A DNA stretch of 64,000 nucleotides from Clostridiaceae bacterium (GTDB lineage Bacteria; Bacillota; Clostridia; Oscillospirales; Acutalibacteraceae): NCBI GenBank assembly GCA_016285645.1, contig JAEERC010000053.1, positions 1-64,000 of the forward strand, written 5' to 3'. The position numbers were made by a program, and so were the translations under genes. Below, piece after piece: positions 51,759 to 60,980 of the stretch. Each line of letters begins with the position of its first letter. Within the stretch, counting starts at the first letter, position 1. The notes below the pieces were generated by a model, which worked only from the letters and a program-made list of their open reading frames with translations, was not told the origin of the DNA and did not search any database.

Positions 51759-52784
51759 TTACGCACCTAATTCTACCGAAAGTTTATACTGGTTCATATC
51801 AAGAGGGCTCTTCATTTCGAGAGCTTCGAGAATATCGTAATCCACAATGTCAATGCCCTTTTTGACAACAACGCGGTTGCCTATGCCGTCCATAAGGAGT
51901 TTTACGGCTCTGTTGCCCATCTGGCAGCCGGTAATAACATCAAACGCGGAGGGCTGACCGCCTCTCTGAAGGTGGCCGAGAATAATCGAGCGGCTCTCAA
52001 TGCCGAGTTCCTTTTCAACCGCTTTGGCTATGTCTGCTACATTTACGCCGTCCATCTTTTCGGCAACGATAATAAGATAATGCTTCTTGATTTCCTTGTC
52101 GCCCTTTTCGGCGGCCATCTTTTCACGAAGGTCGCGCGCCTCGCGGATTTTGTTTACAACATAACCCGCCGCGTCGTTATTGATGCTTTCCATAATTTCG
52201 GGAACAACAATAGCGGTTGCGCCGCAGGCAATGCCGCCGTTTACGGGAAGGTCGGAGCATTTGTTGCCCATAACCTCAACAACCATGCATCTGTCGTTTG
52301 ATGAAATGGTGTCGCAGAGCGACTCGCAAAGGTGCATAATCGTATTGAGGCAGGTGTCGTAACCGAGTGTGAAATCGGAAGAGGGAATGTCGTTGTCTAT
52401 TGTGCCGGGAATACCGATGCAGGGAAGGCCTCTGAGAGTGAGGTCGCGAGCGCCGCGGAACGAGCCGTCGCCGCCGATTACAACAAGGCCTTCAATGCCC
52501 TTCGCGCGGCAGTTGGCTATTGCCTGCTGCATATATTCCTCTTTGTAGAAATCCTTGAATCTCATGGATCTGAGATAGGAGCCGCCCTTGTTGAGAATGT
52601 CGCCTACATTGTTGAGGTCAAAATCCACAAGGCAGTTGTCAATGTCAAACGTAAGTCCCCAGTAGCTGTATTTGATACCGTAAACTTTCATTCCGTTGGC
52701 GCACGCGGTTTTAACTACGGAATAAACTGCCGAATTCATGCCCGGCGCGTCGCCGCCGCTTGTAAGAACACCGATGGTTTTCAT
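51759..52784 (-). CDS. pfkA: ATP-dependent 6-phosphofructokinase
   Basis: Commits fructose 6-phosphate to glycolysis. The 341-aa protein has GGDAPGMN (10-17), the ATP-site GGDGS (104-108) and the catalytic PGTIDNDI (126-133). Gly at the second position of both motifs marks ATP rather than PPi dependence (PPi enzymes carry GGDDS and PKTIDND). The allosteric C-terminal half contains ILGHLQRGGQPSAFD. Length is about 20 residues over the E. coli enzyme. It has its own near-consensus promoter and AAAGGAG; pcrA follows 2 bases later. Confidence 0.95.
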   Translation of the reverse strand: MKTIGVLTSGGDAPGMNSAVYSVVKTACANGMKVYGIKYSYWGLTFDIDNCLVDFDLNNVGDILNKGGSYLRSMRFKDFYKEEYMQQAIANCRAKGIEGLVVIGGDGSFRGARDLTLRGLPCIGIPGTIDNDIPSSDFTLGYDTCLNTIMHLCESLCDTISSNDRCMVVEVMGNKCSDLPVNGGIACGATAIVVPEIMESINNDAAGYVVNKIREARDLREKMAAEKGDKEIKKHYLIIVAEKMDGVNVADIAKAVEKELGIESRSIILGHLQRGGQPSAFDVITGCQMGNRAVKLLMDGIGNRVVVKKGIDIVDYDILEALEMKSPLDMNQYKLSVELGA

Positions 52785-52827
52785 ATTATTGTTTCTCCTT
52801 TAAATTGATAAAAATTCAACAGAATTT

Positions 52828-52856
52828 ATTTTATATAAATTAATATGCTTTGTCAA
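52828..52856 (-). promoter_or_regulatory. Promoter for pfkA
   Basis: Minus-strand TTGACA (52851-52856), 17-base spacer, TAAAAT (52828-52833), about 43 bases upstream of the pfkA ATG. The -35 box overlaps the stop of the preceding lipoprotein gene; no terminator lies between. Confidence 0.8.
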
Positions 52857-53704
52857 TAATAAATCTCGGCAATCGCCTTCGCGGCTCTGTCGTAATCCAT
52901 ACCGCATTTTATTTTATCCGAATACAGAATTTTCAGAAGAACCGTGTCAACATCATTTACGGTGTTGTAGTTGCTGTACTGGTAAATGACACTGTCGGTT
53001 CTCTCCTCCGTGTCGTTCGCCATTCCTATACCGTTTACAATTTCCTCCTGAATGACCGACCTGCGCTGTTCCTCGGGAATATCGATGCAATAGATGATTT
53101 TGGTTTTATAGATATTGTTCGTACCTGTATAGTAGTTGAATGTTGTGAAAGCGGCGCAGGATTCGTCAACTTTTCTCAGCTGAACCTCCATATTGAGTCT
53201 TGTAATAAAATCAATTTCAAAATTAAAGTTGTCAGTCAATCCGACCCGTTTTGCGCCGGGGAAACCGTCAATAGTGTTGAGAAAATCAAAGAATTCATCT
53301 ATTTTTTCAACGTCTGAGGATGAATAGAGACCGTGAATGTAATATCTTATCGGGGTTTCCCACTTCTGAACAAGGTTTTTGTTGCCGTTGTCCTCACCGT
53401 ATTCGGCAGACAGCACGGTTTCGGCAAAATACCTTATCATATCGGAGGTGGAAACGCCTTCAATATAGAGCGGAGAATGCTGAGGAAGAGTTGTCGTAAC
53501 TGCCGTGGTCGTTTCGGTTGCGGTTTCGGTAACCGTTTCGGTCTCGGATTCCGGCTCGGTTGTCTTCGGTTCGGTGTAAGGCAGGGTTACAGATTCCGTA
53601 ACGGCTGTTGTTTCGCCGGAACCATCGCCGCTTCTGATATTCATACAAGATGAAAGCGAAAACGCCAGAACAAGACATAAAAGTATTGCTGTTATTTTTC
53701 TCAT
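52853..53704 (-). CDS. Lipoprotein with DUF2927-like domain
   Basis: 283-aa predicted lipoprotein. The signal ends in LSSC (Cys20), then a Thr/Glu linker (ETETVTETATETTT) of about 50 residues. Residues 85-283 resemble DUF2927: WETPIRYYIHG, a central IPEEQRRSVIQEEIVNGIGM segment, NDTEERTDSVIYQY, and VDTVLLKILYSDKIKCGM. DUF2927 members elsewhere often read HELxQxLGL at the helix with putative catalytic residues; here the sequence is QEEIVNGIGM, so a metal-binding His is missing. It follows dnaE by 14 bases. The family call is from pattern memory and needs a profile search. Confidence 0.6.
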   Translation of the reverse strand: MRKITAILLCLVLAFSLSSCMNIRSGDGSGETTAVTESVTLPYTEPKTTEPESETETVTETATETTTAVTTTLPQHSPLYIEGVSTSDMIRYFAETVLSAEYGEDNGNKNLVQKWETPIRYYIHGLYSSSDVEKIDEFFDFLNTIDGFPGAKRVGLTDNFNFEIDFITRLNMEVQLRKVDESCAAFTTFNYYTGTNNIYKTKIIYCIDIPEEQRRSVIQEEIVNGIGMANDTEERTDSVIYQYSNYNTVNDVDTVLLKILYSDKIKCGMDYDRAAKAIAEIYY

Positions 53705-53718
53705 TTTTATTTCACCTG

Positions 53719-56700
53719 TTACTCGTTGTAGATAACATTGTTTTCACCGAGGATGTTTTTAAGTTCCCTCAGTAAAACATCATTAACAGCAATTCCTTTT
53801 GAATCGCCGAACATTTTATACTCGTTTTTGTCGCTGAAATAGTAGTAGAGCGGCACTCTGCCGTCAAAAATGGCGAGCAGTTTTTCGCATCTGTCAATCT
53901 TTTCGCTGTCCGCGGAGTCAAATCTCAGGAACAGACCGTATCTGCCCTTTTTCTTTTCCGCCTTTTCATCGGGAACATCATTCGGGCATGGCTCAATTAT
54001 TTCTGCTATAATCTTCGGCTCCTCATCCTCTTTCATACTCAGCCGCCCGTGGATAAGAACTATATTGCCCTCAAAAAGCAAGCCGGAATAAGTCGAAAGG
54101 ATTTTTGAAAACGCGATTATCTCAATCGCTCCCGTAATATCCTCAACCGTAATGTACGCCATTGTGCTGTTGTTCCTGGTAACATTTTTTTTGACCTCGG
54201 TTATAAGGCACAGCACCGAAACGCGCTCGTTATCTCTGTAAAAAGACTGCACATCGTTTTTGCAGTTGAGAATATCAATTATTCTCGCCGATTTGAGTTT
54301 ATAAGAAAGACTTACATAGGATGCCATCGGATGACCTGAAAGATATAGCCCCGTAGTTTCCTTTTCATATTTTAACTTGGTTGAGGCGGGGTAATCATCC
54401 GCCTGTTCAATAATGAAATCACCCGTTTTCGGCAGCGAATCATCGGTGTCATCTGTTATGAAATCAAACAGACCTATCTGACCCTCAACATTCTTTCTGC
54501 GCGATATTTCAAGGTCCTCAATAACGGCGGGCAGAGCGAGCATCATCTCCCTGCGGTTTGAACCAAGGCAGTCGAGAGCGCCCGATTTGATAAGACTTTC
54601 AACAGCCCTTTTGTTGAACTGACTGCCCTGCATTTTGCGGCAGAAATCATAAAACGACATAAACGCGCCGCTCTGTGTTCTCTCCTCAACAATTCTGTCA
54701 ATCAGCCCGTAGCCGAGGTTTTTTATGGCGATCAAACCGAAACGGATATTTTCGCCCTCAACCGTAAAGCCGGAATAACTCTCATTTACATCGGGAGGCA
54801 GAACTTTTATTCCGAGGCGCTGGCACTCGCCGATATATTCAATAATCTTGTCCGTTCTGTCAAGAAAACTTGTGAGAGTCGCCGCGAGGAACTCCTTGGG
54901 ATAATAGCATTTGAGCCAGGCGGTACGGTAGGCAACAAACGCGTAGGCGACAGCGTGCGCCTTGTTGAAAGCGTATGAGGCGAAGGCGGACATCTTATCA
55001 AATATAAGGTTCGCCGTTTTCTCGTCAACTCCTCGTCTTACGGCGCCGTCAACGGTGACATTTCCGTTTTCATCGGTCAAGCCGTGAATGAAAATGTCGC
55101 GCTCCTTCATCATTACATCGTGCTTTTTCTTTGCCATGGCGCGCCTTACCAGGTCGGCTCTGCCGTAGGAGTATCCCGCCAACTCGCGGCATATCTGCAT
55201 AACCTGCTCCTGATAAACTATGCACCCGTAGGTAACATCGAGAATATTCCTGAGCAGAGGTGTGTCATATCTTATTTTCTGCGGATTTCGCTTGCTTTCG
55301 ATATATTGCGGAATGGAGTCCATGGGGCCGGGTCTGTAAAGCGAAATAACCGCGGTCATATCCTCAATGCTCTGCGGTCTCAATCCCGTGAGAACGCTCT
55401 TCATTCCCTGAGATTCAAACTGGAACACGCCGGCGGAATTGCCGGAGCACATCATCGAAAACACCTTTTTGTCGTCAAGGTCAATGTCCTCAATATCGAA
55501 ATCGGGGTTTATGTTCTTTATCATATTTACGGTGTCGTTTATTACCGTAAGCGTGCGCAGGCCGAGAAAGTCCATTTTGAGAAGCCCGAGTTCCTCGAGC
55601 GTAGTCATTGTGAACTGGGTGACTATCGTGTCGTCATTCCTCGCGAGCGGAACATAGGAGACAACAGGGTCGCGGGTTATAACAACACCCGCCGCGTGCG
55701 TGGAAGTGTTTCTCGGCATCCCCTCCACTTTTCTCGCGAGATCAATGAGTTCTTTTATCTGCGCGGATGAGTTATATACCTCACGGAACTCGTCTGAGGT
55801 CTGAAGCGCCTCATCGAGGGTGATATTAAGTTTTTTCGGCACGAGTTTCGCAACCGAGTCAACAACGGAATATGAAATGCCGAGCGCCCTGCCGACATCG
55901 CGAATGGACGCCTTTGCCGCCATTGTGCCGAAGGTTACAATCTGCGCAACGTGATCACTGCCGTATTTCTGAACAACATAGTCAATGACCTCCTGCCTGC
56001 GTACATAGCAGAAGTCAATATCAAAATCGGGCATACTTACGCGCTCGGGGTTTAAGAATCTTTCGAAAAGCAGATTATACTTCATCGGGTCGATTCCCGT
56101 TATGCCGATACAGTAAGCGCAGATGCTCGCGGCTCCCGAGCCCCTGCCGGGTCCCACGGGTATGCCCTGTTTTTTTGCGTGATTTATAAAATCCTGAACA
56201 ATCAGGTAATAGTCTACATAACCCATTTTCTCAATTACGCCGAGTTCATAATTGAGTCTGTCAACATATTCCTTCGGCGGGTTCTTGCCGTAGAGTTTTT
56301 CAAAACCGCGATTGCATAAAAGTTCAAACCACTCGTTGTGGTCATATCCTTCGGGAACATCAAAATGCGGAAGCTTAGTTTCACCGAACTCGAATGTTAC
56401 ATTGCATCGTTCAGCTATTAAAGCGGTGTTGTCAACCGCCTCCTCATAGTTTCTCAACGCCTCGCGCATTTCTTCTTCGCTTTTTACATAAAGCTCATCG
56501 GAATTGAAATTGAGTCCCGTGTCCTCGCCGAGAACATGGTTTGTCTGAATGCAGATTAAAACCTGCTGAACCTTTGAATCCTCTTTTTCAATATAGTGGC
56601 AGTCGTTTGTCGCAACAAGAGGAACTCCCGTTTCCTGCGAGAGTTTTCTCAAAACGGGGTTTACTCTCTGCTGTTCGGCGAGATTGTGATTCTGTATTTC

Positions 56701-57216
56701 AATATAATAATTGCCCTGACCGAAAACACCGTTATACCAGAGAACTGTGTTTTTTGCCTCCTCATAATCGTTACGCTGAACAGCTCTTGAAACCTCGCCG
56801 AAAAGGCAGCCGGAAAGAGCGATGAGACCTTCGTGGTATTTTTCGAGGATTTCCCTGTCAACTCTCGGTTTTGTGTAAAAACCGTTTACCCAGCCCTCGG
56901 AAACGATTTTTAAAAGGTTTTCATAACCCTTGTTGTTTTCGCACAAAAGAATAAGATGGAATCTTTCACTGTCAATGCCGTGAACCTTGTCGAATCTCGA
57001 GCGCGGCGCTACATAGACCTCGCAGCCGATAATCGGCTTTATACCGAGCGACAGAGCGGTTTTGTAAAACTCAACTGCTCCGTACATAACACCGTGGTCG
57101 GTTATCGCGCAGGCAGACTGACCCAGCTCCCTGACTTTTTCGAGCAGAGGTTTAATTCTGCCCGCGCCGTCAAGAAGACTGTATTCGGTATGCACATGCA
57201 AATGAGTGAAAGCCAT
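53719..57216 (-). CDS. dnaE: DNA polymerase III alpha subunit
   Basis: Replicative C-family polymerase that in Clostridia works beside PolC in lagging-strand synthesis. The 1165-aa protein begins with the PHP domain (THLHVHTEYSLLDGAGR, AITDHGVMYG), has the catalytic PDFDIDFCYVRRQEV and GRGSGAASICAY segments, the CIVYQEQVMQI thumb/finger block, KKKHDVMMKERDIF, the helix-hairpin-helix near MNFYDF-like AFMSFYDFCRK, and an OB fold late (MAYITVEDITGAIEII). No intein or frameshift. It overlaps the whiA stop by 1 base. It is within the hydrolase-hprK-murB-whiA run. Confidence 0.97.
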   Translation of the reverse strand: MAFTHLHVHTEYSLLDGAGRIKPLLEKVRELGQSACAITDHGVMYGAVEFYKTALSLGIKPIIGCEVYVAPRSRFDKVHGIDSERFHLILLCENNKGYENLLKIVSEGWVNGFYTKPRVDREILEKYHEGLIALSGCLFGEVSRAVQRNDYEEAKNTVLWYNGVFGQGNYYIEIQNHNLAEQQRVNPVLRKLSQETGVPLVATNDCHYIEKEDSKVQQVLICIQTNHVLGEDTGLNFNSDELYVKSEEEMREALRNYEEAVDNTALIAERCNVTFEFGETKLPHFDVPEGYDHNEWFELLCNRGFEKLYGKNPPKEYVDRLNYELGVIEKMGYVDYYLIVQDFINHAKKQGIPVGPGRGSGAASICAYCIGITGIDPMKYNLLFERFLNPERVSMPDFDIDFCYVRRQEVIDYVVQKYGSDHVAQIVTFGTMAAKASIRDVGRALGISYSVVDSVAKLVPKKLNITLDEALQTSDEFREVYNSSAQIKELIDLARKVEGMPRNTSTHAAGVVITRDPVVSYVPLARNDDTIVTQFTMTTLEELGLLKMDFLGLRTLTVINDTVNMIKNINPDFDIEDIDLDDKKVFSMMCSGNSAGVFQFESQGMKSVLTGLRPQSIEDMTAVISLYRPGPMDSIPQYIESKRNPQKIRYDTPLLRNILDVTYGCIVYQEQVMQICRELAGYSYGRADLVRRAMAKKKHDVMMKERDIFIHGLTDENGNVTVDGAVRRGVDEKTANLIFDKMSAFASYAFNKAHAVAYAFVAYRTAWLKCYYPKEFLAATLTSFLDRTDKIIEYIGECQRLGIKVLPPDVNESYSGFTVEGENIRFGLIAIKNLGYGLIDRIVEERTQSGAFMSFYDFCRKMQGSQFNKRAVESLIKSGALDCLGSNRREMMLALPAVIEDLEISRRKNVEGQIGLFDFITDDTDDSLPKTGDFIIEQADDYPASTKLKYEKETTGLYLSGHPMASYVSLSYKLKSARIIDILNCKNDVQSFYRDNERVSVLCLITEVKKNVTRNNSTMAYITVEDITGAIEIIAFSKILSTYSGLLFEGNIVLIHGRLSMKEDEEPKIIAEIIEPCPNDVPDEKAEKKKGRYGLFLRFDSADSEKIDRCEKLLAIFDGRVPLYYYFSDKNEYKMFGDSKGIAVNDVLLRELKNILGENNVIYNE

Positions 57217-58118
57217 CAGTTTTTTTCCTTTAATTCATCGGCGATTTCTATAATTCTCTTAAGGCGGTGATTGACTCCAGAACGCGAGAGCGGAACACTC
57301 AGCATTGAGCCGAGTTCCGTCAGACTTATTTCGGGGTTTTCAAGACGCAGTTCAGCGATTTCTTTTAGGGAATCTGAAAGATAGTCAAGCCCTTTTACGC
57401 TTTCGATATATCTTATTGCCTGCGCCTGCCTGTTGCCCGCGTCAATTGTTTTATTCAGATTGGACATCTCAAAATTAATCTTGCGGTTTACCCTGTTTTT
57501 AACATCCTTCTCCATCTTGACGCCCATAAGTTCCAGAGAGGATTCGGTAGCACCCATAAAGGTAAGCAGGTCTTCAATGCTCTCGCTTTCCTTGAAATAG
57601 ATAACATGGTAGCCCTTACGCTGAACATATTTGGGGTTAAAGCCGTTTTCAATAAGGAAAGACGTGAGATCGGTCGCGAGTCTTTTATGCGATATTACAA
57701 ACTCAAGGTGATAATTCTTGTTCGGGTCGGTGACGGTTCCGCAAGCCATAAACACGCCTCTCAGAAAGGCGCTCGGGCAGCACTCCTCCTGAATATTCGC
57801 CCTGTTTACTCTGAGGGCTATTTCTTTTTCGGAGTGTGAAAATACATCGTAAACCTTTTTTCTGTCGGCGGAATCCTCAACGGACCAAACCGTCTTTTTC
57901 TGTTCGTTCTGTGAAATATTTACAGGAATAACGCCGCATACGGTTTTAAGCGATTTAACATAGTCGGCGGCAACGTCTTCATTTTCGGTGGTTATTGAAA
58001 TATCAAAGGTGGAAAAATGAGAATAAAGAACAAGCCCGTACGCCTGGGCGTGAGCACAGCAGGCGGACAGGACCTGAATATTATTGAGTTCTTTTTTAAC
58101 CGAAGATGAAAAAGTCAT
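57216..58118 (-). CDS. whiA: DNA-binding protein WhiA
   Basis: Conserved Gram-positive protein with an N-terminal LAGLIDADG-like domain and a C-terminal helix-turn-helix; affects cell division and chromosome segregation in Bacillus and sporulation in Streptomyces. The 300-aa protein has CCPSAFLRGVFMACGTVTDPNKNYHLEFV and, near the C-terminus, LRLENPEISLTELGSML and PLSRSGVNHRLKRI. Length is typical. It lies 4 bases after murB; rapZ and yvcK, usually between murB and whiA, are absent. Confidence 0.95.
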   Translation of the reverse strand: MTFSSSVKKELNNIQVLSACCAHAQAYGLVLYSHFSTFDISITTENEDVAADYVKSLKTVCGVIPVNISQNEQKKTVWSVEDSADRKKVYDVFSHSEKEIALRVNRANIQEECCPSAFLRGVFMACGTVTDPNKNYHLEFVISHKRLATDLTSFLIENGFNPKYVQRKGYHVIYFKESESIEDLLTFMGATESSLELMGVKMEKDVKNRVNRKINFEMSNLNKTIDAGNRQAQAIRYIESVKGLDYLSDSLKEIAELRLENPEISLTELGSMLSVPLSRSGVNHRLKRIIEIADELKEKN

Positions 58119-58122
58119 AGTT

Positions 58123-59025
58123 TTATCCGATAAATTTTATTTCCGGCTCCAAATCATAACCCGTTTCCTTGAACACGGTTTCGCGCACACTGTCAACAAG
58201 AGCCATAACATCCTTCGCGGTGGCGCCGCCTTTGTTTATAACAAAGCCCGCGTGCTTTTCGCTCACTTGGGCGCCGCCTACGGAAAAGCCCTTGAGCCCG
58301 CACTGTTCAATCAGAGCGCCCGCGTAGTTACCCTGCGGTCTTTTGAAGGTACTGCCGGCGGAAGGGTAATCAAGCGGCTGTTTATCCTTTCTCCTTGAAA
58401 GAAGATCGTCCATCTTTTCTCTTATTTCGGCGGGATTGCCCTTATTGAGTTTCAGGGTAACGGATGTTATGAAAAAGCCGTTTTCACAATATACGCTCCT
58501 GCGGTAGCCGAGACCGAGTTCATCGGCGTTAAACGAGCCGGTATTGCCGGATTTGTCAATATGGTTGCAGGAAACAATAACATCCTTCATTTCGCCGCCG
58601 TACGCGCCCGCGTTCATATAAGCCGCGCCTCCCGCGCTGCCGGGAATGCCGTAAGCGAATTCCAGACCTGTAAGCGAGCTTTCAAGCGCCGACATACAGA
58701 GCCGGATAAGCGGAGTGCCCGAAAGGCAGGTTATTGTATCGCCGTCATATTCAATCCCCTCAAGGGATGAAGTCAGAACAACAAGACCTCTTATTCCGGT
58801 GTCGGAAACAAGAACATTGCTGCCTTTGCCTAGAATATAATAATCAATCCCGTTACGGGCAGCGTATTTTATAAGCTCCGCCGCTTTATCTGCCGTATCG
58901 GGTACGGCGAGAATATCGGCAGGTCCGCCTATGCGGAAAGTCGTGTAATCCCGCATAGGTTCGTTCTCTTTATATGAACAGCCGATTTCCGAGCAGTATT
59001 TTTTTAATTCGTCAAAAGAATACAT
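58123..59025 (-). CDS. murB: UDP-N-acetylenolpyruvoylglucosamine reductase
   Basis: NADPH- and FAD-dependent reduction of enolpyruvyl-UDP-GlcNAc to UDP-MurNAc for peptidoglycan. The 300-aa protein has TTFRIGGPADILAVP, the FAD block ILGKGSNVLVSD, SLTGLEFAYGIPGSAGGA with NAGAYGGEM, the catalytic Ser in PSAGSTFKRPQGN, and IEQCGLKGFSVGGAQVS with the KHAGFVIN C-terminal motif. Type IIb (no insertion). Start and ROK gene stop overlap by 1 base. Confidence 0.95.
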   Translation of the reverse strand: MYSFDELKKYCSEIGCSYKENEPMRDYTTFRIGGPADILAVPDTADKAAELIKYAARNGIDYYILGKGSNVLVSDTGIRGLVVLTSSLEGIEYDGDTITCLSGTPLIRLCMSALESSLTGLEFAYGIPGSAGGAAYMNAGAYGGEMKDVIVSCNHIDKSGNTGSFNADELGLGYRRSVYCENGFFITSVTLKLNKGNPAEIREKMDDLLSRRKDKQPLDYPSAGSTFKRPQGNYAGALIEQCGLKGFSVGGAQVSEKHAGFVINKGGATAKDVMALVDSVRETVFKETGYDLEPEIKFIG

Positions 59026-59975
59026 TACTCGTCAAGAAGGGCCGCGCCGTAAATACCCGCGTCGTTGCCGAGCTGAGCCGAAACAATCTCGGTCTGTTTC
59101 TTCGCGTGAATGCTGTATCTGCCCCTGCCTACATATTTGCGAAGCGGAACAAGCAGGTTTTCACCCTCGTGGCCTATGCCGCCGCCAATGCAGATCATTT
59201 CGGGCTGAAGGGCGTTGATTATATTTATAATGCCTTCGGCGAGATAGAATATATATTTGTCAACAACCTTCTGAGCGGCTCTGTCGCCCTTTCTCATACC
59301 GTCAAAAGCCGTTTTGCCGTTTACATCGTTTATATTGCCGTCGCAGAGGTCCCACATAACCGTATTGGTGTCGTGGCGCATTGCGTCCTTAGTCTGGGCT
59401 ATAAGAGCAGTGGCGGAGGCGTATCTCTCCCAGCAGCCGCGTCTGCCGCAGTTGCACTGCTCGCCGTCAACACAGATAACCATGTGACCGAGCTCGCCCG
59501 CGGCATAGTTAATACCGCTTAAAATTTTTCCGTCAACAATTATTCCGCTGCCTACGCCCGTGCCGAGAGTTACTGCTACAAAATTCTTTACGCCCTGACC
59601 GCAGCCGCAAACCGCCTCACCGAGAGCGGCGCAGTTCGCGTCATTGTCAAGATAAACGGGCTTGCCTTCAAGTCTCGCCTCAAGCATTTCTTTGGCGGGA
59701 ACCTGGTCAAAACCGAGGTTGTTGGCAAACTCAATATATCCGTTTGATTTGTTTACGGAACCGGGAGTGCCGATACCGATTGACTTAATATCGGAAAGGT
59801 TTATGCCGGCGTCCTCACAAGCGAGACGGACCGCTTCCGCTATATCGTCCATAATGAACTCCGCGGGTCTCGGGCAATTCGTCTTTTTCTTGCCGCGACC
59901 CACTATTTTAAGGTTTTCGTCAATAATTCCTACGGCTATGTTTGTTCCGCCGAGGTCAACACCTGCTCTGTACAT
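59025..59975 (-). CDS. ROK-family glucokinase
   Basis: 316-aa sugar kinase of the ROK family. The ATP-binding start AGVDLGGTNIAVG (4-16), catalytic Asp112 in LDNDANCAALGE, the GELGHM motif, and the zinc-binding CNCGRRGC (174-181) are all present. Length and zinc motif match glucokinases of Firmicutes. Lacking an N-terminal helix-turn-helix, it is a kinase, not an Xyl-type repressor. It lies between hprK and murB, so sugar phosphorylation and carbon control genes are linked. Confidence 0.9.
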   Translation of the reverse strand: MYRAGVDLGGTNIAVGIIDENLKIVGRGKKKTNCPRPAEFIMDDIAEAVRLACEDAGINLSDIKSIGIGTPGSVNKSNGYIEFANNLGFDQVPAKEMLEARLEGKPVYLDNDANCAALGEAVCGCGQGVKNFVAVTLGTGVGSGIIVDGKILSGINYAAGELGHMVICVDGEQCNCGRRGCWERYASATALIAQTKDAMRHDTNTVMWDLCDGNINDVNGKTAFDGMRKGDRAAQKVVDKYIFYLAEGIINIINALQPEMICIGGGIGHEGENLLVPLRKYVGRGRYSIHAKKQTEIVSAQLGNDAGIYGAALLDE

Positions 59976-59993
59976 TTTTATTCCTCCGTATTT

Positions 59994-60962
59994 TTATTCG
60001 TAGTCTTCCCAGACTTTGATTTCGCGTTTTTCGGGCATGATGTCATCGGTCAACCCGAGCTGATGAACAAGCTCCTGAGCCGCGTCAAAGCCCATTTTCT
60101 TCTGCCTGTTGTTCATTGCCGCGGCTTCAATGATTATTGAAAGGTTTCTGCCCGGCTTTACGGGAACAACATAAATCGGCACCTTCACGCCGAGGATGGT
60201 TGTGTAATTATCGGCAAGACCGAGACGCTCATAGACCTTGTTCTGCTCCCACTGAATAAGCTGAACAACCATATCGATTTTCTCGGTCATCTTGATAGCG
60301 CCCATACCGAAAATTCTGCGCGCGTCAATAATGCCTATACCGTGAAGTTCAATATAGTGCCTTATATTGTCGGGAGCGGAACCGACAACGCTCTTTCTCG
60401 AAACCTGCCTGATTTCAACGGCGTCGTCCGCTATAAGTCTGTGGCCGCGCTTCATAAGTTCAAGCGCGCACTCGCTTTTGCCTATGCCGCTGTCGCCGAG
60501 AATGAGCACGCCTTCGCCGCTTACCTCAACAAGAACGCCGTGCCTTGTAATTCTCGGGGCGAGTTCAACGCTTAAGAATGAGATTGTAGCCGCCATAATC
60601 GACGAGGTTGAATCGTCAGTTGAGAGAAGCGAAACTTTATATTTCTGAGCGAGCTCTATTATTTCATCGGAGCATTTCTGCCCGTGCGAAACTATCGCTA
60701 CCGAGGGGCTCGCCGAGAAAAATCTTTCAAGAGCCATATGCCCTTCATTCGCCGGAAGCCCTTCCACATATCCGAGTTCGGCCAAACCGAGGAACTGAAT
60801 GCGGTCCGGCATAAAGAAGCCGCTGTAACCCGCGAGAATAAGACCCGGTCTCTGAACATCCTTGGATGTAAGATATATGTCCGCGGGATCCGCCGGTGAA
60901 TATACAATATTCAGCGACAGATTCTCAACAAACTTTTTTAAAGAAACTGTATACCGTTCCAT
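59994..60962 (-). CDS. hprK: HPr kinase/phosphorylase
   Basis: Bifunctional enzyme that phosphorylates or dephosphorylates Ser46 of HPr to control carbon catabolite repression through CcpA. The 322-aa protein has the N-terminal domain (about 1-130), P-loop GDSGIGKS (156-163), the GHRLIADDAVEI block, RHYIELHGIGIIDAR and the C-terminal signature IYVVPVKPGRNLSIIIEAAA. GAAGG precedes the ATG. It lies 18 bases after the secreted hydrolase-like gene. HPr and CcpA genes are outside the window. Confidence 0.96.
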   Translation of the reverse strand: MERYTVSLKKFVENLSLNIVYSPADPADIYLTSKDVQRPGLILAGYSGFFMPDRIQFLGLAELGYVEGLPANEGHMALERFFSASPSVAIVSHGQKCSDEIIELAQKYKVSLLSTDDSTSSIMAATISFLSVELAPRITRHGVLVEVSGEGVLILGDSGIGKSECALELMKRGHRLIADDAVEIRQVSRKSVVGSAPDNIRHYIELHGIGIIDARRIFGMGAIKMTEKIDMVVQLIQWEQNKVYERLGLADNYTTILGVKVPIYVVPVKPGRNLSIIIEAAAMNNRQKKMGFDAAQELVHQLGLTDDIMPEKREIKVWEDYE

Positions 60963-60980
60963 TAAAGCACCTTCAATCTA

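Noticed and set aside
55084-55770. Open frame of 228 codons on the plus strand inside dnaE
   Set aside because: Antisense to a conserved polymerase region; codon pattern mirrors dnaE and no motif is seen.
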